Source: BRHc4a sp049323755 (GTDB lineage: Bacteria; Bacillota; Desulfotomaculia; Desulfotomaculales; Desulfocucumaceae). From it: a stretch of 64,000 bases of DNA. Position 1 is the stretch's first letter; each line of letters begins with the position of its first letter. Made by a program: the position numbers and the translations under genes. This document shows, piece by piece, positions 49,734 through 58,703 of the stretch. Location: positions 186,001-250,000 of the forward strand of contig JBMOPE010000041.1 of NCBI GenBank assembly GCA_049323755.1, in the 5' to 3' direction. Below the pieces are notes generated by a model. That model saw only the letters and a program-made list of their open reading frames with translations. It searched no databases and was not told where the DNA came from.

Positions 49734-50600
49734 GTGATGAAAAACGGTGTAAAATATTTTCAATTGGTTGCCGAACCAGTTACCAGAGAATTATTACCCG
49801 GCCTGTTCATTAGAGCTTGGGGCTATAATGGTACTACTCCCGGACCGACCATCCTGGTTTATCCCGGAGATCACGTGAACATCAGAGTTTACAACAGGCT
49901 GCATGAGCCAACCAGTATTCACTGGCATGGTCTGGATGTCCCCAACGTCATGGACGGTGTGCCTGATGTGGAGCCGTCACCCAAGATCGAACCAAACAGT
50001 TACTTTGACTACCACTTCAAAATTATCAACCCGCCGGGCACGCATATGTATCATACCCATCATAACGTGCCGCGCCAGGAAATGATGGGTCTTGAAGGGG
50101 GATTTGTTATTCTGGAGCCTGACCAAAACCAAACCGGTATACAGCGTGATTACCTTATGATGCTGCAAGAATTTGCTGTACCAGGACTGCCAATGGGAGT
50201 TATTCAACCCGGCATATATGATATTGACCCTTACGGCCATGGCGGTAATTTTAATTTTTTCGCCATGAACGGACGGTGTTTTCCCTTCGTTACACCTCTA
50301 GAGGTAAACTATGGTGAAAGAGTACGCATCAGGTTAACTAACGCCATGGAGCAACCCCACCCCATTCACATACACGGCCATCAATCTGCAGTAACCGCTG
50401 TAGATGGCAATCCCATTCCTCCATATAACAGACTAATGAGAAGTACCATACTGGTGGCTTCCGGGGAAACTTGGGATATTCAGTTTGTGGCCAACAATCC
50501 CGGTATTTGGCCGTTTCACTGCCATATTCCGCACCACATGGCCAACAATTTCACTGATCCATCCGGTGGTATGTTTACCACGATTGTCTATAAAAAATAA
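49734..50600 (+). CDS. Two-domain multicopper oxidase, 5' end frameshifted
   Basis: 288 residues as read. Copper ligand motifs in order: HWHGLDVPN (about 60), HMYHTHHN (about 104), HPIHIHGHQS (about 218) and PFHCHIPHHM (about 262), so type-1, -2 and -3 sites are complete in a two-domain (small laccase-like) layout. The frame opens with GTG-ATG and no ribosome-binding site. An ATG at 49699 in another frame has GGGGG well placed, and YHPDIPNLPFVMKN-type sequence precedes the start in the current frame. So one base seems missing in ATGG(G)TTAT. It may act as a copper or Mn oxidase or as a spore-coat enzyme. Confidence 0.85.
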   Translation: MMKNGVKYFQLVAEPVTRELLPGLFIRAWGYNGTTPGPTILVYPGDHVNIRVYNRLHEPTSIHWHGLDVPNVMDGVPDVEPSPKIEPNSYFDYHFKIINPPGTHMYHTHHNVPRQEMMGLEGGFVILEPDQNQTGIQRDYLMMLQEFAVPGLPMGVIQPGIYDIDPYGHGGNFNFFAMNGRCFPFVTPLEVNYGERVRIRLTNAMEQPHPIHIHGHQSAVTAVDGNPIPPYNRLMRSTILVASGETWDIQFVANNPGIWPFHCHIPHHMANNFTDPSGGMFTTIVYKK

Positions 50601-50741
50601 AAAGACTGTTTTAGCTGAATACCGTTCGATGGCACGTTTTTTATGGTAATTATTGATAAACTCATAAGAATAAATTTATCAGTAAGCTGAAACAATATCA
50701 AACATATAAGTCAAAATTGTTATTCAAGGGAGTATCAAATT

Positions 50742-51248
50742 ATGGAAAAAATTTTGCACTCCATTTCAGGCTCCCTGCATATCCTGGCCGCAGTGACCTG
50801 GATAGGCAGTATGATCTACAGTCAGTTTGCCGTAACCCCTGCTTTGAAACATTTGGGCACTCCCCGATCCAGCGCCATCAACATGATTGCCACGGGGCGT
50901 TTTTCCCCGCTGACCTGGGCCAGCCTGATAGTGCTGATTGTTACCGGCATCTATGCCACCATCAGCAATGAGGATAAACTCACTCCTGTTTTTGAAGAAC
51001 CGGCGGGTATCGTGCTGTTTATAAAGATGTTGCTGGTGGCTGCCCTGGTCGTGATCCTGTTCCTGCAAATTTATTCCTTCGGCCCGAAGATGAAAAAGCT
51101 GATCAGTCCGGCCACTCCCAAAAACCAGGAAAACGACCTGGCCATGGCCAGAACATCCAATACGGCAAAAGGGCTTTCCACAGCGTACCTGGTTATCGGG
51201 GTAGTGGTGATTATACTGGCGGTAATACTGTCCGAACTTTTGGAATAG
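50742..51248 (+). CDS. Membrane protein, CopD-like/DUF2269
   Basis: 168 residues, four transmembrane helices (about 5-25, 55-78, 85-112, 145-166). The first two have H-x-A..TWIGS and the pattern of the copper-resistance CopD/DUF2269 fold. AAGGGAG lies before the ATG. Downstream of the multicopper oxidase, 140 bp, same strand, followed by two DUF421 genes. Copper export or heme-related function is possible but not shown. Confidence 0.75.
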   Translation: MEKILHSISGSLHILAAVTWIGSMIYSQFAVTPALKHLGTPRSSAINMIATGRFSPLTWASLIVLIVTGIYATISNEDKLTPVFEEPAGIVLFIKMLLVAALVVILFLQIYSFGPKMKKLISPATPKNQENDLAMARTSNTAKGLSTAYLVIGVVVIILAVILSELLE

Positions 51249-51265
51249 CCGGGTGGAGGTTTGAT

Positions 51266-51967
51266 ATGGAAGAATTGGCGAAAGTATTCAACGGTGCTAA
51301 GGAAATACCCCTCTGGGGGTTTGCGCTGCGGGCAGCCTTGTTATACATAGCATTAATCATCGGCATCCGGTGGATGGGTCACCGCGAGATAAGTATTCTG
51401 GCCGGTCACAATTACCTGGTGGCGGCTGGAATAATGAGCCTGGCGGCGGTGCGGATGGTAAACGCTGAAGCTTCACTTACTGCCGCCCTGCTGATTGTCT
51501 TTGTTTACTCCGGGGTGAATGTACTTTATTCCTACCTGGATATCAAGTGGCCCAGGGCTATTGACCGGAAATCAATTATCCTCATTGAAAACGGGCAGAT
51601 TAACAAGAAGAATTTGATGGATACCCACGTTACAATTGACAATCTGTTGGGCCAGTTGAGGCTTAAGGGAGCACACAACCTGTCTGAAATTAACTACGCC
51701 GTTCTTGAGCCAACCGGCAAGATCAGTGTCATTAAAAAGTCAGCTATCCTGCCGGTCACCAGAATGCAGATGAATCTTCCTGCAAAGTTTGCCGCCCTGC
51801 CTACACTGTTAGTGCATGACGGACAGGTGGATGAAGAAAACCTAAATGAGCTGGGGCTTGACTTGAACTGGCTTAAAAACAAACTGGCCGAAAAAGGATT
51901 TGGCCGGTTTGAAGATGTGTTTGTGGCCGCCCTGCAGCCGGACGGCAACATTTATGTAAGCGCTTGA
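51266..51967 (+). CDS. DUF421 membrane protein (YetF-like)
   Basis: 233 residues. N-terminal three transmembrane helices (about 15-85) with IRWMGHREISIL, followed by the alpha/beta YetF domain with LLGQLRLKGAHNLSEINYAVLEPTGKISVIKK. TGGAGG precedes the ATG. DUF421 proteins are common in spore formers, often in the spore membrane (SpoVA-associated/YetF type); the function is not clear. A second DUF421 gene overlaps its 3' end. Confidence 0.88.
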   Translation: MEELAKVFNGAKEIPLWGFALRAALLYIALIIGIRWMGHREISILAGHNYLVAAGIMSLAAVRMVNAEASLTAALLIVFVYSGVNVLYSYLDIKWPRAIDRKSIILIENGQINKKNLMDTHVTIDNLLGQLRLKGAHNLSEINYAVLEPTGKISVIKKSAILPVTRMQMNLPAKFAALPTLLVHDGQVDEENLNELGLDLNWLKNKLAEKGFGRFEDVFVAALQPDGNIYVSA

Positions 51968-51981
51968 AAGGCGGTGAAACG

Positions 51982-52704
51982 GTGGAAGATTTGGCTTCTA
52001 TTTTCGGATCAACGCAAAAATTAAGCTCAATGGGTTTTATCATACGCACTCTTGCTGTTGGGGTAATCCTGTATTTTGCCAGCAGGTATTTACCCAGGCG
52101 TTCTGGCGGACAATACTCCAGCTACGACTTTGCCTTCTTCTGGATGATGGGCGGCTTGGTGGCTTCCCCGCTGTTTGATTCCAAGATAAGTTTTGCCAGT
52201 GTGCTGACAGCAGCGGGCACAATCTATGCGCTGCATTATTTGATTTCCTATATCATGGTTAAAAGCCGCACCATGGCGCGGATTATCGGCGGTATGGCCA
52301 TACCCCTGGTGATGGGTGGAAAAATCATGCGGCAGAACATGAAGAAAGCGCTTTTCCCGCTGGAACTGCTCCTGTCGGGGATACGCCAGGTAGACGCACC
52401 CAACCTGGCCGAAGTGGAGGTCGCGGTTTTGGAAACCAACGGCAGTGTGAGTGTATTAAAGAAACCCAATTTTCAGCCGGTAACTCAGAAAGATTTGAAA
52501 ATAAACACTGTAGAGGCTGGACTGCCGGTTTTATTGATCAATGAAGGCAGGGTAATTAAAGAAAATCTGAATAAACTGGGATATACCGGGAGATGGCTGG
52601 AAGGTGAACTGAAAAAATACGGTATATTGAACGTTAAAGACGTTTATATGGCCGCAATAGATGGAACGGGACAACTGTACTATTCGGTACAGACAGAAGT
52701 TTAG
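51982..52704 (+). CDS. DUF421 membrane protein (YetF-like), second
   Basis: 240 residues from GTG 51982, chosen because AAAGGCGGTG precedes it; a TTG at 51964 would overlap the first gene. N-terminal three-helix membrane domain followed by a YetF-type C-terminal domain with LLSGIRQVDAPNLAEVEVAVLETNGSVSVLKK. Tandem to the 51266 gene, probably translated from one mRNA, followed 13 bp later by a small helical protein gene. Confidence 0.88.
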   Translation: MEDLASIFGSTQKLSSMGFIIRTLAVGVILYFASRYLPRRSGGQYSSYDFAFFWMMGGLVASPLFDSKISFASVLTAAGTIYALHYLISYIMVKSRTMARIIGGMAIPLVMGGKIMRQNMKKALFPLELLLSGIRQVDAPNLAEVEVAVLETNGSVSVLKKPNFQPVTQKDLKINTVEAGLPVLLINEGRVIKENLNKLGYTGRWLEGELKKYGILNVKDVYMAAIDGTGQLYYSVQTEV

Positions 52705-52717
52705 GGGGGTGAAAAAT

Positions 52718-52918
52718 GTGCTTACCGATCAGGAACGGATGAACAACGCTTTAAAGGAGATGTTATTTCACGAAGAGAGCATGGCCAAGAAATACGCCCA
52801 GCTCGGTCAGGAAATAACCGATCCCAAAATGCAGAAAATGCTTAAAGGCATGGAAATGGCTGCCCGAAATAACTATGGCACTATTTCCCAGAAGATGACA
52901 AGCCTCGGCATTGTCTAG
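52718..52918 (+). CDS. Small helical protein (CotF/coat-like, uncertain)
   Basis: 66 residues starting GTG with GGGGGGTG upstream, 13 bp after the DUF421 gene. All-helical with AKKYAQLGQEITDPKMQKMLKGMEMAAR, like the short spore-coat CotF-type helices; similarity is weak. A related 65-residue gene follows 48 bp later. Confidence 0.6.
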   Translation: MLTDQERMNNALKEMLFHEESMAKKYAQLGQEITDPKMQKMLKGMEMAARNNYGTISQKMTSLGIV

Positions 52919-52966
52919 CAAGATAAAGGGATTCTTCATATTAAGGACTGAAAGGAGTTAACGTGA

Positions 52967-53164
52967 TTGAATACCCTGGACAAACTGCAGGACGCTCTTC
53001 AGGGAGAAATGATGATGCAGTCAATGTACAACAAAAACATGATGGACATCACTAATCCTGAAGTGCGCCAGCTATTTACCCAAATGCGTGAAGCCAAGAT
53101 GCAAAATGTTACCCAGTTACAGACGGAAATCAAGCAGATGTTACAACAGGGGAGAGTAAAATAG
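52967..53164 (+). CDS. Small helical protein, second
   Basis: 65 residues from TTG 52967 (AAAGGAG upstream). Met-rich helix pair: GEMMMQSMYNKNMMDITNPEVRQLFTQMREAK. The phrase ITNPEVRQL matches ITDPKMQKM of the upstream neighbour, so the two are distant paralogues. CotF-like coat proteins are one possibility. Confidence 0.58.
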   Translation: MNTLDKLQDALQGEMMMQSMYNKNMMDITNPEVRQLFTQMREAKMQNVTQLQTEIKQMLQQGRVK

Positions 53165-53293
53165 ATATATATCAAAACTCCTCTTTGAAGGGCGTAATAT
53201 ATCCCCTCTCCGGTAAGCCGATCCACAACAAGAGATTCCTCTGGCAGCGGGAATCTCTTGTTTGCACGGGTGGCCAATTCAACGATAATATAT

Positions 53294-55222
53294 TTAAATG
53301 CCTAAAGCGGCTCTTTTCCTGTCAATTCTGGCTAACAGTAATGCTGCTGCTTTTATAGGATTGGGCTCGTAAATCAACTTGCCGCCGAACACCTTATCGG
53401 CTGTAATACTTTCTTCTTCCCTGCCGCCACAGAGAACACCGGTGACAAAAGCAGATCCTGAAACCTGGGGGCTTACGCCAATGTGTACGTCAACACCGTG
53501 GGCGATAAAATAAGATCCTATGGCCAGGGCTTTGGGGCTATGGGTTTCTGGGCAGCTGCCAACTACCGGCAAGTCCCGAATGGCCACACCCAGCCGGGTT
53601 GCTAAGGCGCTCAGCAGGTCTGCGGGGCGGGAGTTGTCAACACAGCTGCCCATATGCAGGGCCGGCGGCAAACTGGGCAGACCAACAGCCTGGCCCACGG
53701 CCTCAAGTATGCTGCGAAGTTCATGCCCACAATACTCCAGTCCCTGGGGGTTCATTAAGTTGTGTTTAGCAAGGGAATGGGCGGCACAGCCGGTGGCGAC
53801 AACCAGGACATTATTTTTAAGCAGTTCCCTGGCCACGGTCACGTTGCCGAAATCCTGTTTCTCCCTGGGGTTAGTGCACCCCACTATGGCAGCTACACCG
53901 CGTATTTTCCCGCTCTTAACGGCATCTATCAGTGGCAGCAGAGGGTCTTCCCCGTTGACTGCGCTCAATGCCTCCACAATTTGCTCAGTAGAAAAGCCTG
54001 CATATGCTTCCACTGTTTTACCGGGGATGGAAATCTTGTCCGGATCGCGCCTGGAGAAATTGGCGATAGCCTTACGGACAATCTCCTGGGCTGCCCGGTC
54101 TGCTTCTTCAGGATGGAAGTCTACATGGGAAGAGCCGGCAATCTTGACATACGGCAGCGTGGTGATAATCTCTGTGTGGTAGCACTCGGCCACTTTTTGA
54201 ATACCAGGCATGATGCACTGGATGTCAACCACCATAGCTTCCAGAACACCCGACACGATGACCAGTTCCTGGCTTGAGAAGCTGGAAGCAATGGATACGC
54301 CTTGTCTCATGAGCAGTTCGTTCCCCGTGCAGCAAACGCCCACCACGTTTATTCCTTTAGCACCCGTGGCCCTGGCCTCAGATTCCAATTCCCTGGCCCA
54401 CTCCACAACTTTTTCAGACAAGATGGGGATATGACCGTGGACCGCAATGTTTATCATATCTTCTTTTAGTACGGCCAAGGAATACTGGGCCTTAACAGCC
54501 TTGGGAACACCCAGTAAAATATCCTGCAGGTCGGTGGACATGTGCAAACCGCCATAGCCGTCAACTAACGCCAGGGTCATGGCTCCCAGAATGAGGTTCA
54601 GCGGGTCGGCGTCACAGCCCATGGCCGTACGGGTTATGGCTTTGGCGATTTCCAAATGGGAATTGGACGGTGCGATCCCCAATTGATTCCACGTCTCAAG
54701 CGATTTGGCGTGGGCTCTCAGCTTCATCCAGTTCATCGTGCCTGATTGTCGTTGGAAGTCTTCAATTGCTTTCAGGGCCACTTCTTTAGCCAGTTCACTG
54801 ACCGACTGGTTTTCCGGGTTAATACCCAGCCCCCGGGCTACAGCCGTCAGTTTATCTACACCCCGGATATCATAAGGGGCTTTCCCTTCGGCGGCTTCCA
54901 AAAGGACAAGGGCCAGTTCGCGGCCATGCTCCACATGTGCTGCACAGCCCTCGATCAGGTGGGTTAAAAAATTCCTGGCCACTATGGTGTCTGCGTCCGC
55001 CCCGCAAACACCCCGCCGGGCTCCATTGCTATTTGGGGCAATGCGACAGGGTCCCTCCAGGCAGTGCCTGCAGCAAACACCGGTGGAGCCGAACCCGCAA
55101 ACAGGAGTCATTTTATCTGCCCGTTCAAAGGCTGTCTCCACACCTTCCAGCCTCGCTTTTGTCAATAACTGCTGAACCTGGCTGTCGATGCTGACCTCTT
55201 CGACACTTCTGATGCTTTTCAT
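53294..55222 (-). CDS. cooS: Anaerobic Ni-containing CO dehydrogenase, catalytic subunit
   Basis: 642 residues, from ATG 55222 (GGGGAGG seven bases upstream; a start at 55264 would precede it). All cluster ligands are visible: B/D-cluster cysteines in CGFGSTGVCCRHCLEGPC near the N-terminus; C-cluster His in HGHIPILSEK (about 265) and Cys in VGVCCTG, DIQCIMPG, VGCTNPREK, ATGCAAHS and GSCVDNSRP. It oxidises CO to CO2. No acsB, cooC, cooF or hydrogenase is adjacent. A CooA-like regulator gene lies just upstream on the same strand. Confidence 0.95.
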   Translation of the reverse strand: MKSIRSVEEVSIDSQVQQLLTKARLEGVETAFERADKMTPVCGFGSTGVCCRHCLEGPCRIAPNSNGARRGVCGADADTIVARNFLTHLIEGCAAHVEHGRELALVLLEAAEGKAPYDIRGVDKLTAVARGLGINPENQSVSELAKEVALKAIEDFQRQSGTMNWMKLRAHAKSLETWNQLGIAPSNSHLEIAKAITRTAMGCDADPLNLILGAMTLALVDGYGGLHMSTDLQDILLGVPKAVKAQYSLAVLKEDMINIAVHGHIPILSEKVVEWARELESEARATGAKGINVVGVCCTGNELLMRQGVSIASSFSSQELVIVSGVLEAMVVDIQCIMPGIQKVAECYHTEIITTLPYVKIAGSSHVDFHPEEADRAAQEIVRKAIANFSRRDPDKISIPGKTVEAYAGFSTEQIVEALSAVNGEDPLLPLIDAVKSGKIRGVAAIVGCTNPREKQDFGNVTVARELLKNNVLVVATGCAAHSLAKHNLMNPQGLEYCGHELRSILEAVGQAVGLPSLPPALHMGSCVDNSRPADLLSALATRLGVAIRDLPVVGSCPETHSPKALAIGSYFIAHGVDVHIGVSPQVSGSAFVTGVLCGGREEESITADKVFGGKLIYEPNPIKAAALLLARIDRKRAALGI

Positions 55223-55322
55223 AAATAAACCTCCCCGCGTTGCAAATTTTTGCTTTAATTGCAAAATAGCATGGGCGGGGAGGCATGTATGTCGGCTTTC
55301 TTACGTTGCTCCAAAATTTTTG

Positions 55323-55994
55323 TTAATTTGAATAGTGCAATTTCTTTAAAGCCGCCACGTCATGGATGGTTATCTTTCCCTTTTGGACAGTTAATAAGCC
55401 CTCTTTTTGTAAGTTGTTAAAAAACAGGCTGACTGTTTGCCTGGTGCAGCCAATCATGGTGGCTATCTCATCATGGGTCAGCCCAAACTTTATTTGCAGC
55501 CCCTGGTCCGTAGGAACACCTTTTCCCTCCGCTATACCCAGCAAATAGCTGAGAAGCCGTTCATTGACATCCCTAAAGGCCAAATTTTCAATGACATTAA
55601 TTGAGTTTTTCAGGGCATCACCCAGAACTTTTATAACGCTTAAAGAAAAGGCAGGTATTTCAGCCAGTATTGTTTTAAAGGTCTGCAGCGGAATGAGGGC
55701 CACTTCGCTGTCTTCCAGGGCGGAGCAAAGAGCACGGGTATGTCCGCTGTAGACATCGCCGGGTTCGAGAATAGTCAGGGTAAACTCCTTCCCGTTGGGG
55801 TAGCTTAAGTAGACCCTTACCCTGCCGCTGAGCAGAAGACAGATATAGCCGGGATTCTCAGCAACATTAAAAGCTCCCATTTTTTTCTTGTATTTCCGAC
55901 GGCTGTATTGGGACAGGTATGTTTCTAAAACAGAGGAAGGCAATTCCCGAAACAGGGGCACTGAATCTATATTGGTTAAGTTTCGCATATGCAA
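55323..55994 (-). CDS. CRP/FNR-family regulator, CooA-like (CO sensor)
   Basis: 223 residues. cNMP-binding-like domain with GRVRVYLSYPNGKEFTLTILEPGDVYSGHTRALCSALEDSEV; the His in SGH lines up with His77 of CooA, the heme ligand exchanged on CO binding. The C-terminal helix-turn-helix is DEIATMIGCTRQTVSLFFNNLQ. It precedes cooS on the same strand (100 bp gap), as in CO-oxidising bacteria where CooA activates coo genes. Heme binding is inferred, not shown. Confidence 0.82.
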   Translation of the reverse strand: MHMRNLTNIDSVPLFRELPSSVLETYLSQYSRRKYKKKMGAFNVAENPGYICLLLSGRVRVYLSYPNGKEFTLTILEPGDVYSGHTRALCSALEDSEVALIPLQTFKTILAEIPAFSLSVIKVLGDALKNSINVIENLAFRDVNERLLSYLLGIAEGKGVPTDQGLQIKFGLTHDEIATMIGCTRQTVSLFFNNLQKEGLLTVQKGKITIHDVAALKKLHYSN

Positions 55995-56221
55995 TCCTCC
56001 AGCGGTCTTTTGGCTCTATATTACTTAACCAATTGGAGAAAGTAAATAGTACTTGTATATTCTGCAACAGATCCCTATTCCTTTGAACAGCTTATGTAGA
56101 TAGAAACCCGCCCCGCCCTGACCTTAATACATTTAACATACTATATTTTTTCTAGATAATACATAACGGAAACAATTTCTGGATATCATAAATTTGCTAT
56201 TTTCATGAAAGGAGACAGTTT

Positions 56222-57409
56222 ATGGAGAAATCTTTGCTGCAAAATTTATTTAAAAGAGTTAAGTCCGGCGCTTTTGAAGTCACCTACTGGGATGGCACAA
56301 CTGAACAATACGGAGAAAATGATCCATTCTTTAAGCTGATTTTTCATGAAAAGCTGCCTTACAGGCAGGTAGTAAATGATCCGGTGCTCACTTTCGGCGA
56401 GGCCTACATGGATGGGAGAATTGACTTCACCGGGAAAATGGAAGAAATCATTAAGGTTGCCAATTTAGAAAAGGATTTTTTAGGACAAAGCCGGGCAGGT
56501 AGGATTTTGAAAATCCTCTCCCGCTTGCCGCAGTCAACATCTTTACGTAAACAACAAGAGGATGTACAGTATCACTACGATTTGGGCAACGATTTTTTCT
56601 CCCTTTGGCTGGATGAGACCATGAGCTATTCCTGCGCCTATTTCCAAAAGCCGGAGGATTCCTTAACCCAGGCTCAGATTCAGAAGATTGATCACGTACT
56701 GAAAAAGTTACAGCTGCGCTCCGGAGAAACCCTTCTGGATATTGGCAGTGGCTGGGGATGGTTGATAATTAAGGCTGCACAGGATTATGGGGTTAAAGCC
56801 ATGGGGATTACCTTGAGCCGGGAGCAATTGAAAGAAACCAATCGGTGGATTGTGGAATTGGGTTTAGAAGATCAGGTGGAAGTAGAATTGATGGATTACC
56901 GGCTACTGGCCGGAAACGGGCGTACCTTTGACAAAATTGTCAGCGTCGGGATGTTCGAGCATGTAGGCCAGGACAATTATCCTCAATTCATGCTGACGCT
57001 AAAAAAACTCTTAAAAGAAGGTGGTTTGGCTTTACTTCACACCATAACTCATACCAAGGAAGAGCCGCTCAACTCCTGGATCGAAAAGTATATATTCCCC
57101 GGGGGCTATATTCCGTCTTTACGGGAAGTAATCTGGTTGCTCCCTGATTATGATTTTCACGTCATCGACATTGAGAGCTTGCGGATGCATTATGCCATGA
57201 CTTTGGATCGTTGGGCCGAAGGCTTCGAAAAACACGTGGACAAAGTGCGTGATATGTACGATGACCGCTTTGTCCGCATGTGGCGGCTGTACCTGCGATC
57301 ATGCGCCGCCTCCTTCCGGTTCAGCGGCCTGAATGTTCACCAAATCCTATTCTCCAAAGGCTTGAATAATGAACTCCCCCTGACCCGGCAGCATCTGTAC
57401 ATTCGTTGA
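56222..57409 (+). CDS. cfa: Cyclopropane-fatty-acyl-phospholipid synthase
   Basis: 395 residues, SAM-dependent methyltransferase. The SAM-binding motif LLDIGSGWGW (about residue 168) and family segments YHYDLGNDFFSLWLDETMSYSCAYF and MFEHVGQDNYPQFM are present. It adds a methylene group to unsaturated membrane fatty acids, a common stress and stationary-phase response. GAAAGGAG before the ATG. Monocistronic as far as is visible. Confidence 0.95.
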   Translation: MEKSLLQNLFKRVKSGAFEVTYWDGTTEQYGENDPFFKLIFHEKLPYRQVVNDPVLTFGEAYMDGRIDFTGKMEEIIKVANLEKDFLGQSRAGRILKILSRLPQSTSLRKQQEDVQYHYDLGNDFFSLWLDETMSYSCAYFQKPEDSLTQAQIQKIDHVLKKLQLRSGETLLDIGSGWGWLIIKAAQDYGVKAMGITLSREQLKETNRWIVELGLEDQVEVELMDYRLLAGNGRTFDKIVSVGMFEHVGQDNYPQFMLTLKKLLKEGGLALLHTITHTKEEPLNSWIEKYIFPGGYIPSLREVIWLLPDYDFHVIDIESLRMHYAMTLDRWAEGFEKHVDKVRDMYDDRFVRMWRLYLRSCAASFRFSGLNVHQILFSKGLNNELPLTRQHLYIR

Positions 57410-57410
57410 G

Positions 57411-57524
57411 GACATTCCTGTCTACAAAGAAATATCCACTGCATCGGGGACATTCCTGTCCCCAAATTAATACCCGCTCTTCAGCAGGTGTGTCCCCTTT
57501 CCTCTGACGGTGTGTCCCCTTTCC
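57411..57524. repeat. GGGACATTCCTGTCCC-type repeats between cfa and the split DUF421 gene
   Basis: Three or four copies of GGACATTCCTGTC / GTGTGTCCCCTTTCCT and its complement; similar GGAATGTCCC motifs lie at about 42795-42865. Part of the dispersed intergenic repeat set. Non-coding. Confidence 0.6.
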
Positions 57525-57911
57525 TTAGAAGGCATTTTGTATAGTTTTGCCAATATCCAACCGTAGCCTGCCACTACCTGTATAAAAAGTAGCCAGAGAA
57601 ATTCTCTTAACCCCTTCCTCAGTAATGCCTAGTGCGTCCAGTTGACTGTCAAGCCATTCCCGGTCACGCTTGGCCATGGAAAGGTTTCTATCTATAATTT
57701 CGCCGTCAATTACCAAAGTAATAGGCAATCCTTCATCGGTCGGCGTCATTGCCAGATCAGAGGGCTGCAAAGGACGTTTGTCCGGTTTGGGGATAACACT
57801 AATCTGGCCGGTTTCCTCCAAAATGGCGTACTGAACGTCATTAAGAGAAGTATATCCCGCTAAGCGCAATTCAGCCAATAAATGGGATATGGTGATATGC
57901 TCCCTTTTCAT
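57525..57911 (-). CDS. DUF421 C-terminal (YetF) domain, split gene part 2
   Basis: 128 residues, the C-terminal half of a DUF421 protein: LLAELRLAGYTSLNDVQYAILEETGQISVIPKPDKRP. It overlaps the end of the membrane half by 4 bp in another frame. Length of both parts together (104 + 128) equals an intact DUF421 protein. Either a natural split or a one-base frameshift in DNA or sequence. Confidence 0.82.
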   Translation of the reverse strand: MKREHITISHLLAELRLAGYTSLNDVQYAILEETGQISVIPKPDKRPLQPSDLAMTPTDEGLPITLVIDGEIIDRNLSMAKRDREWLDSQLDALGITEEGVKRISLATFYTGSGRLRLDIGKTIQNAF

Positions 57912-58222
57912 GGATCTTTCATATCAATTACCCCATTAGCCACCAGCATGGCAGGCTTAAAAGTAAGCCGCTTCCGTAAGGGATTAACCAGTATTAACCG
58001 GGCAAACAATGCATAGGTAGCTACCAATATCCCACCGTAAACCAAAGTCAAGCTGATTTTTTCTGATGATATTGGTTCCGCCAGGATGCTGCCAAGCACT
58101 ATGGCTAACGAAAAATCCAAGGGTGTAGTGTTCCCGATGTGATGCTTTCCCATTATGTGAATAAGAGTGTAGCCGAAGATAAATATAAATACCGGTTTTA
58201 CAACCAGCCAAACAATATCCAC
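57908..58222 (-). CDS. DUF421 membrane domain, split gene part 1
   Basis: 104 residues from GTG 58222 (GGGGGTAAG upstream): three transmembrane helices with FGYTLIHIMGKHHIGNTTPLDFSLAIVLGSI and a short tail. The stop codon lies where the frame would otherwise continue to the second half with a single extra base (GATCC-ATGAAAAGG). Compare the intact DUF421 proteins at 51266 and 51982. Confidence 0.82.
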   Translation of the reverse strand: MDIVWLVVKPVFIFIFGYTLIHIMGKHHIGNTTPLDFSLAIVLGSILAEPISSEKISLTLVYGGILVATYALFARLILVNPLRKRLTFKPAMLVANGVIDMKDP

Positions 58223-58243
58223 CTTTTCTTACCCCCAGGATTT

Positions 58244-58274
58244 TAAAAGCGCACCGAAAAACGGCGCGCTTTTG
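58244..58274 (-). terminator. Rho-independent terminator of the four-cysteine protein gene
   Basis: AAAAGCGC...GCGCTTTT hairpin (loop ACCGAAAAACGGC), minus strand, 16 bp after the 58289-58489 stop codon. Near-identical to the 40271 hairpin. Confidence 0.75.
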
Positions 58275-58288
58275 AATTTCTTATTATG

Positions 58289-58489
58289 TTAAGCCATACC
58301 GCTCTGGATCTGCTGCAGGGAATAATTACATTCCTCTATACAGAGAGCAAGGTGATGAGCGCCTTCAATCAGCTTGTTTTTTGCCATGGGATCTGGTTCG
58401 GTATTGGCCATATTCCTCAACTGGGCAGCGGTCTGCTGGCACGCCTGGATGCACTGTTGTATTGCCTGGGCGGATTGCGCGGATTGCAT
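58289..58489 (-). CDS. Small four-cysteine helical protein (ferritin-like copper-storage-like)
   Basis: 66 residues from ATG 58489; GGAGGTG precedes it. Two helices each with paired cysteines: QQCIQACQQTA and HHLALCIEECN. This CxxxC pairing within helices resembles the four-cysteine, four-helix Csp/DUF326-type proteins, but it is shorter. A paralogue lies just upstream. The multicopper oxidase and CopD-like genes are a few kilobases away. Metal binding is inferred from the motif. Confidence 0.55.
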   Translation of the reverse strand: MQSAQSAQAIQQCIQACQQTAAQLRNMANTEPDPMAKNKLIEGAHHLALCIEECNYSLQQIQSGMA

Positions 58490-58526
58490 TGCTGGATTCA
58501 CCTCCATAAGTTTTAAGTAAAAATTG

Positions 58527-58703
58527 TTAGGGCATCTGCATGACGCTTTCGCACTGGCGGACGCACATTTCGATATGACCGGCACCCAAGGTAAGCATTT
58601 CCCTTACACCTGAGTTATTAACACCGTTGGCTGCGCTGCGCAGAGTGTTGGCAGCGTTTGTGCAGGTCTGGATGCACTGCACTACTCCTTGCTTGTTCTG
58701 CAT
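58527..58703 (-). CDS. Small four-cysteine helical protein, second
   Basis: 58 residues from ATG 58703 (AAAGGGGTG upstream): VVQCIQTCTNAANTL and HIEMCVRQCESVM, the same paired-Cys helices as its downstream neighbour. The two are probably co-transcribed (minus strand). Family Csp-like, inferred. Confidence 0.55.
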   Translation of the reverse strand: MQNKQGVVQCIQTCTNAANTLRSAANGVNNSGVREMLTLGAGHIEMCVRQCESVMQMP

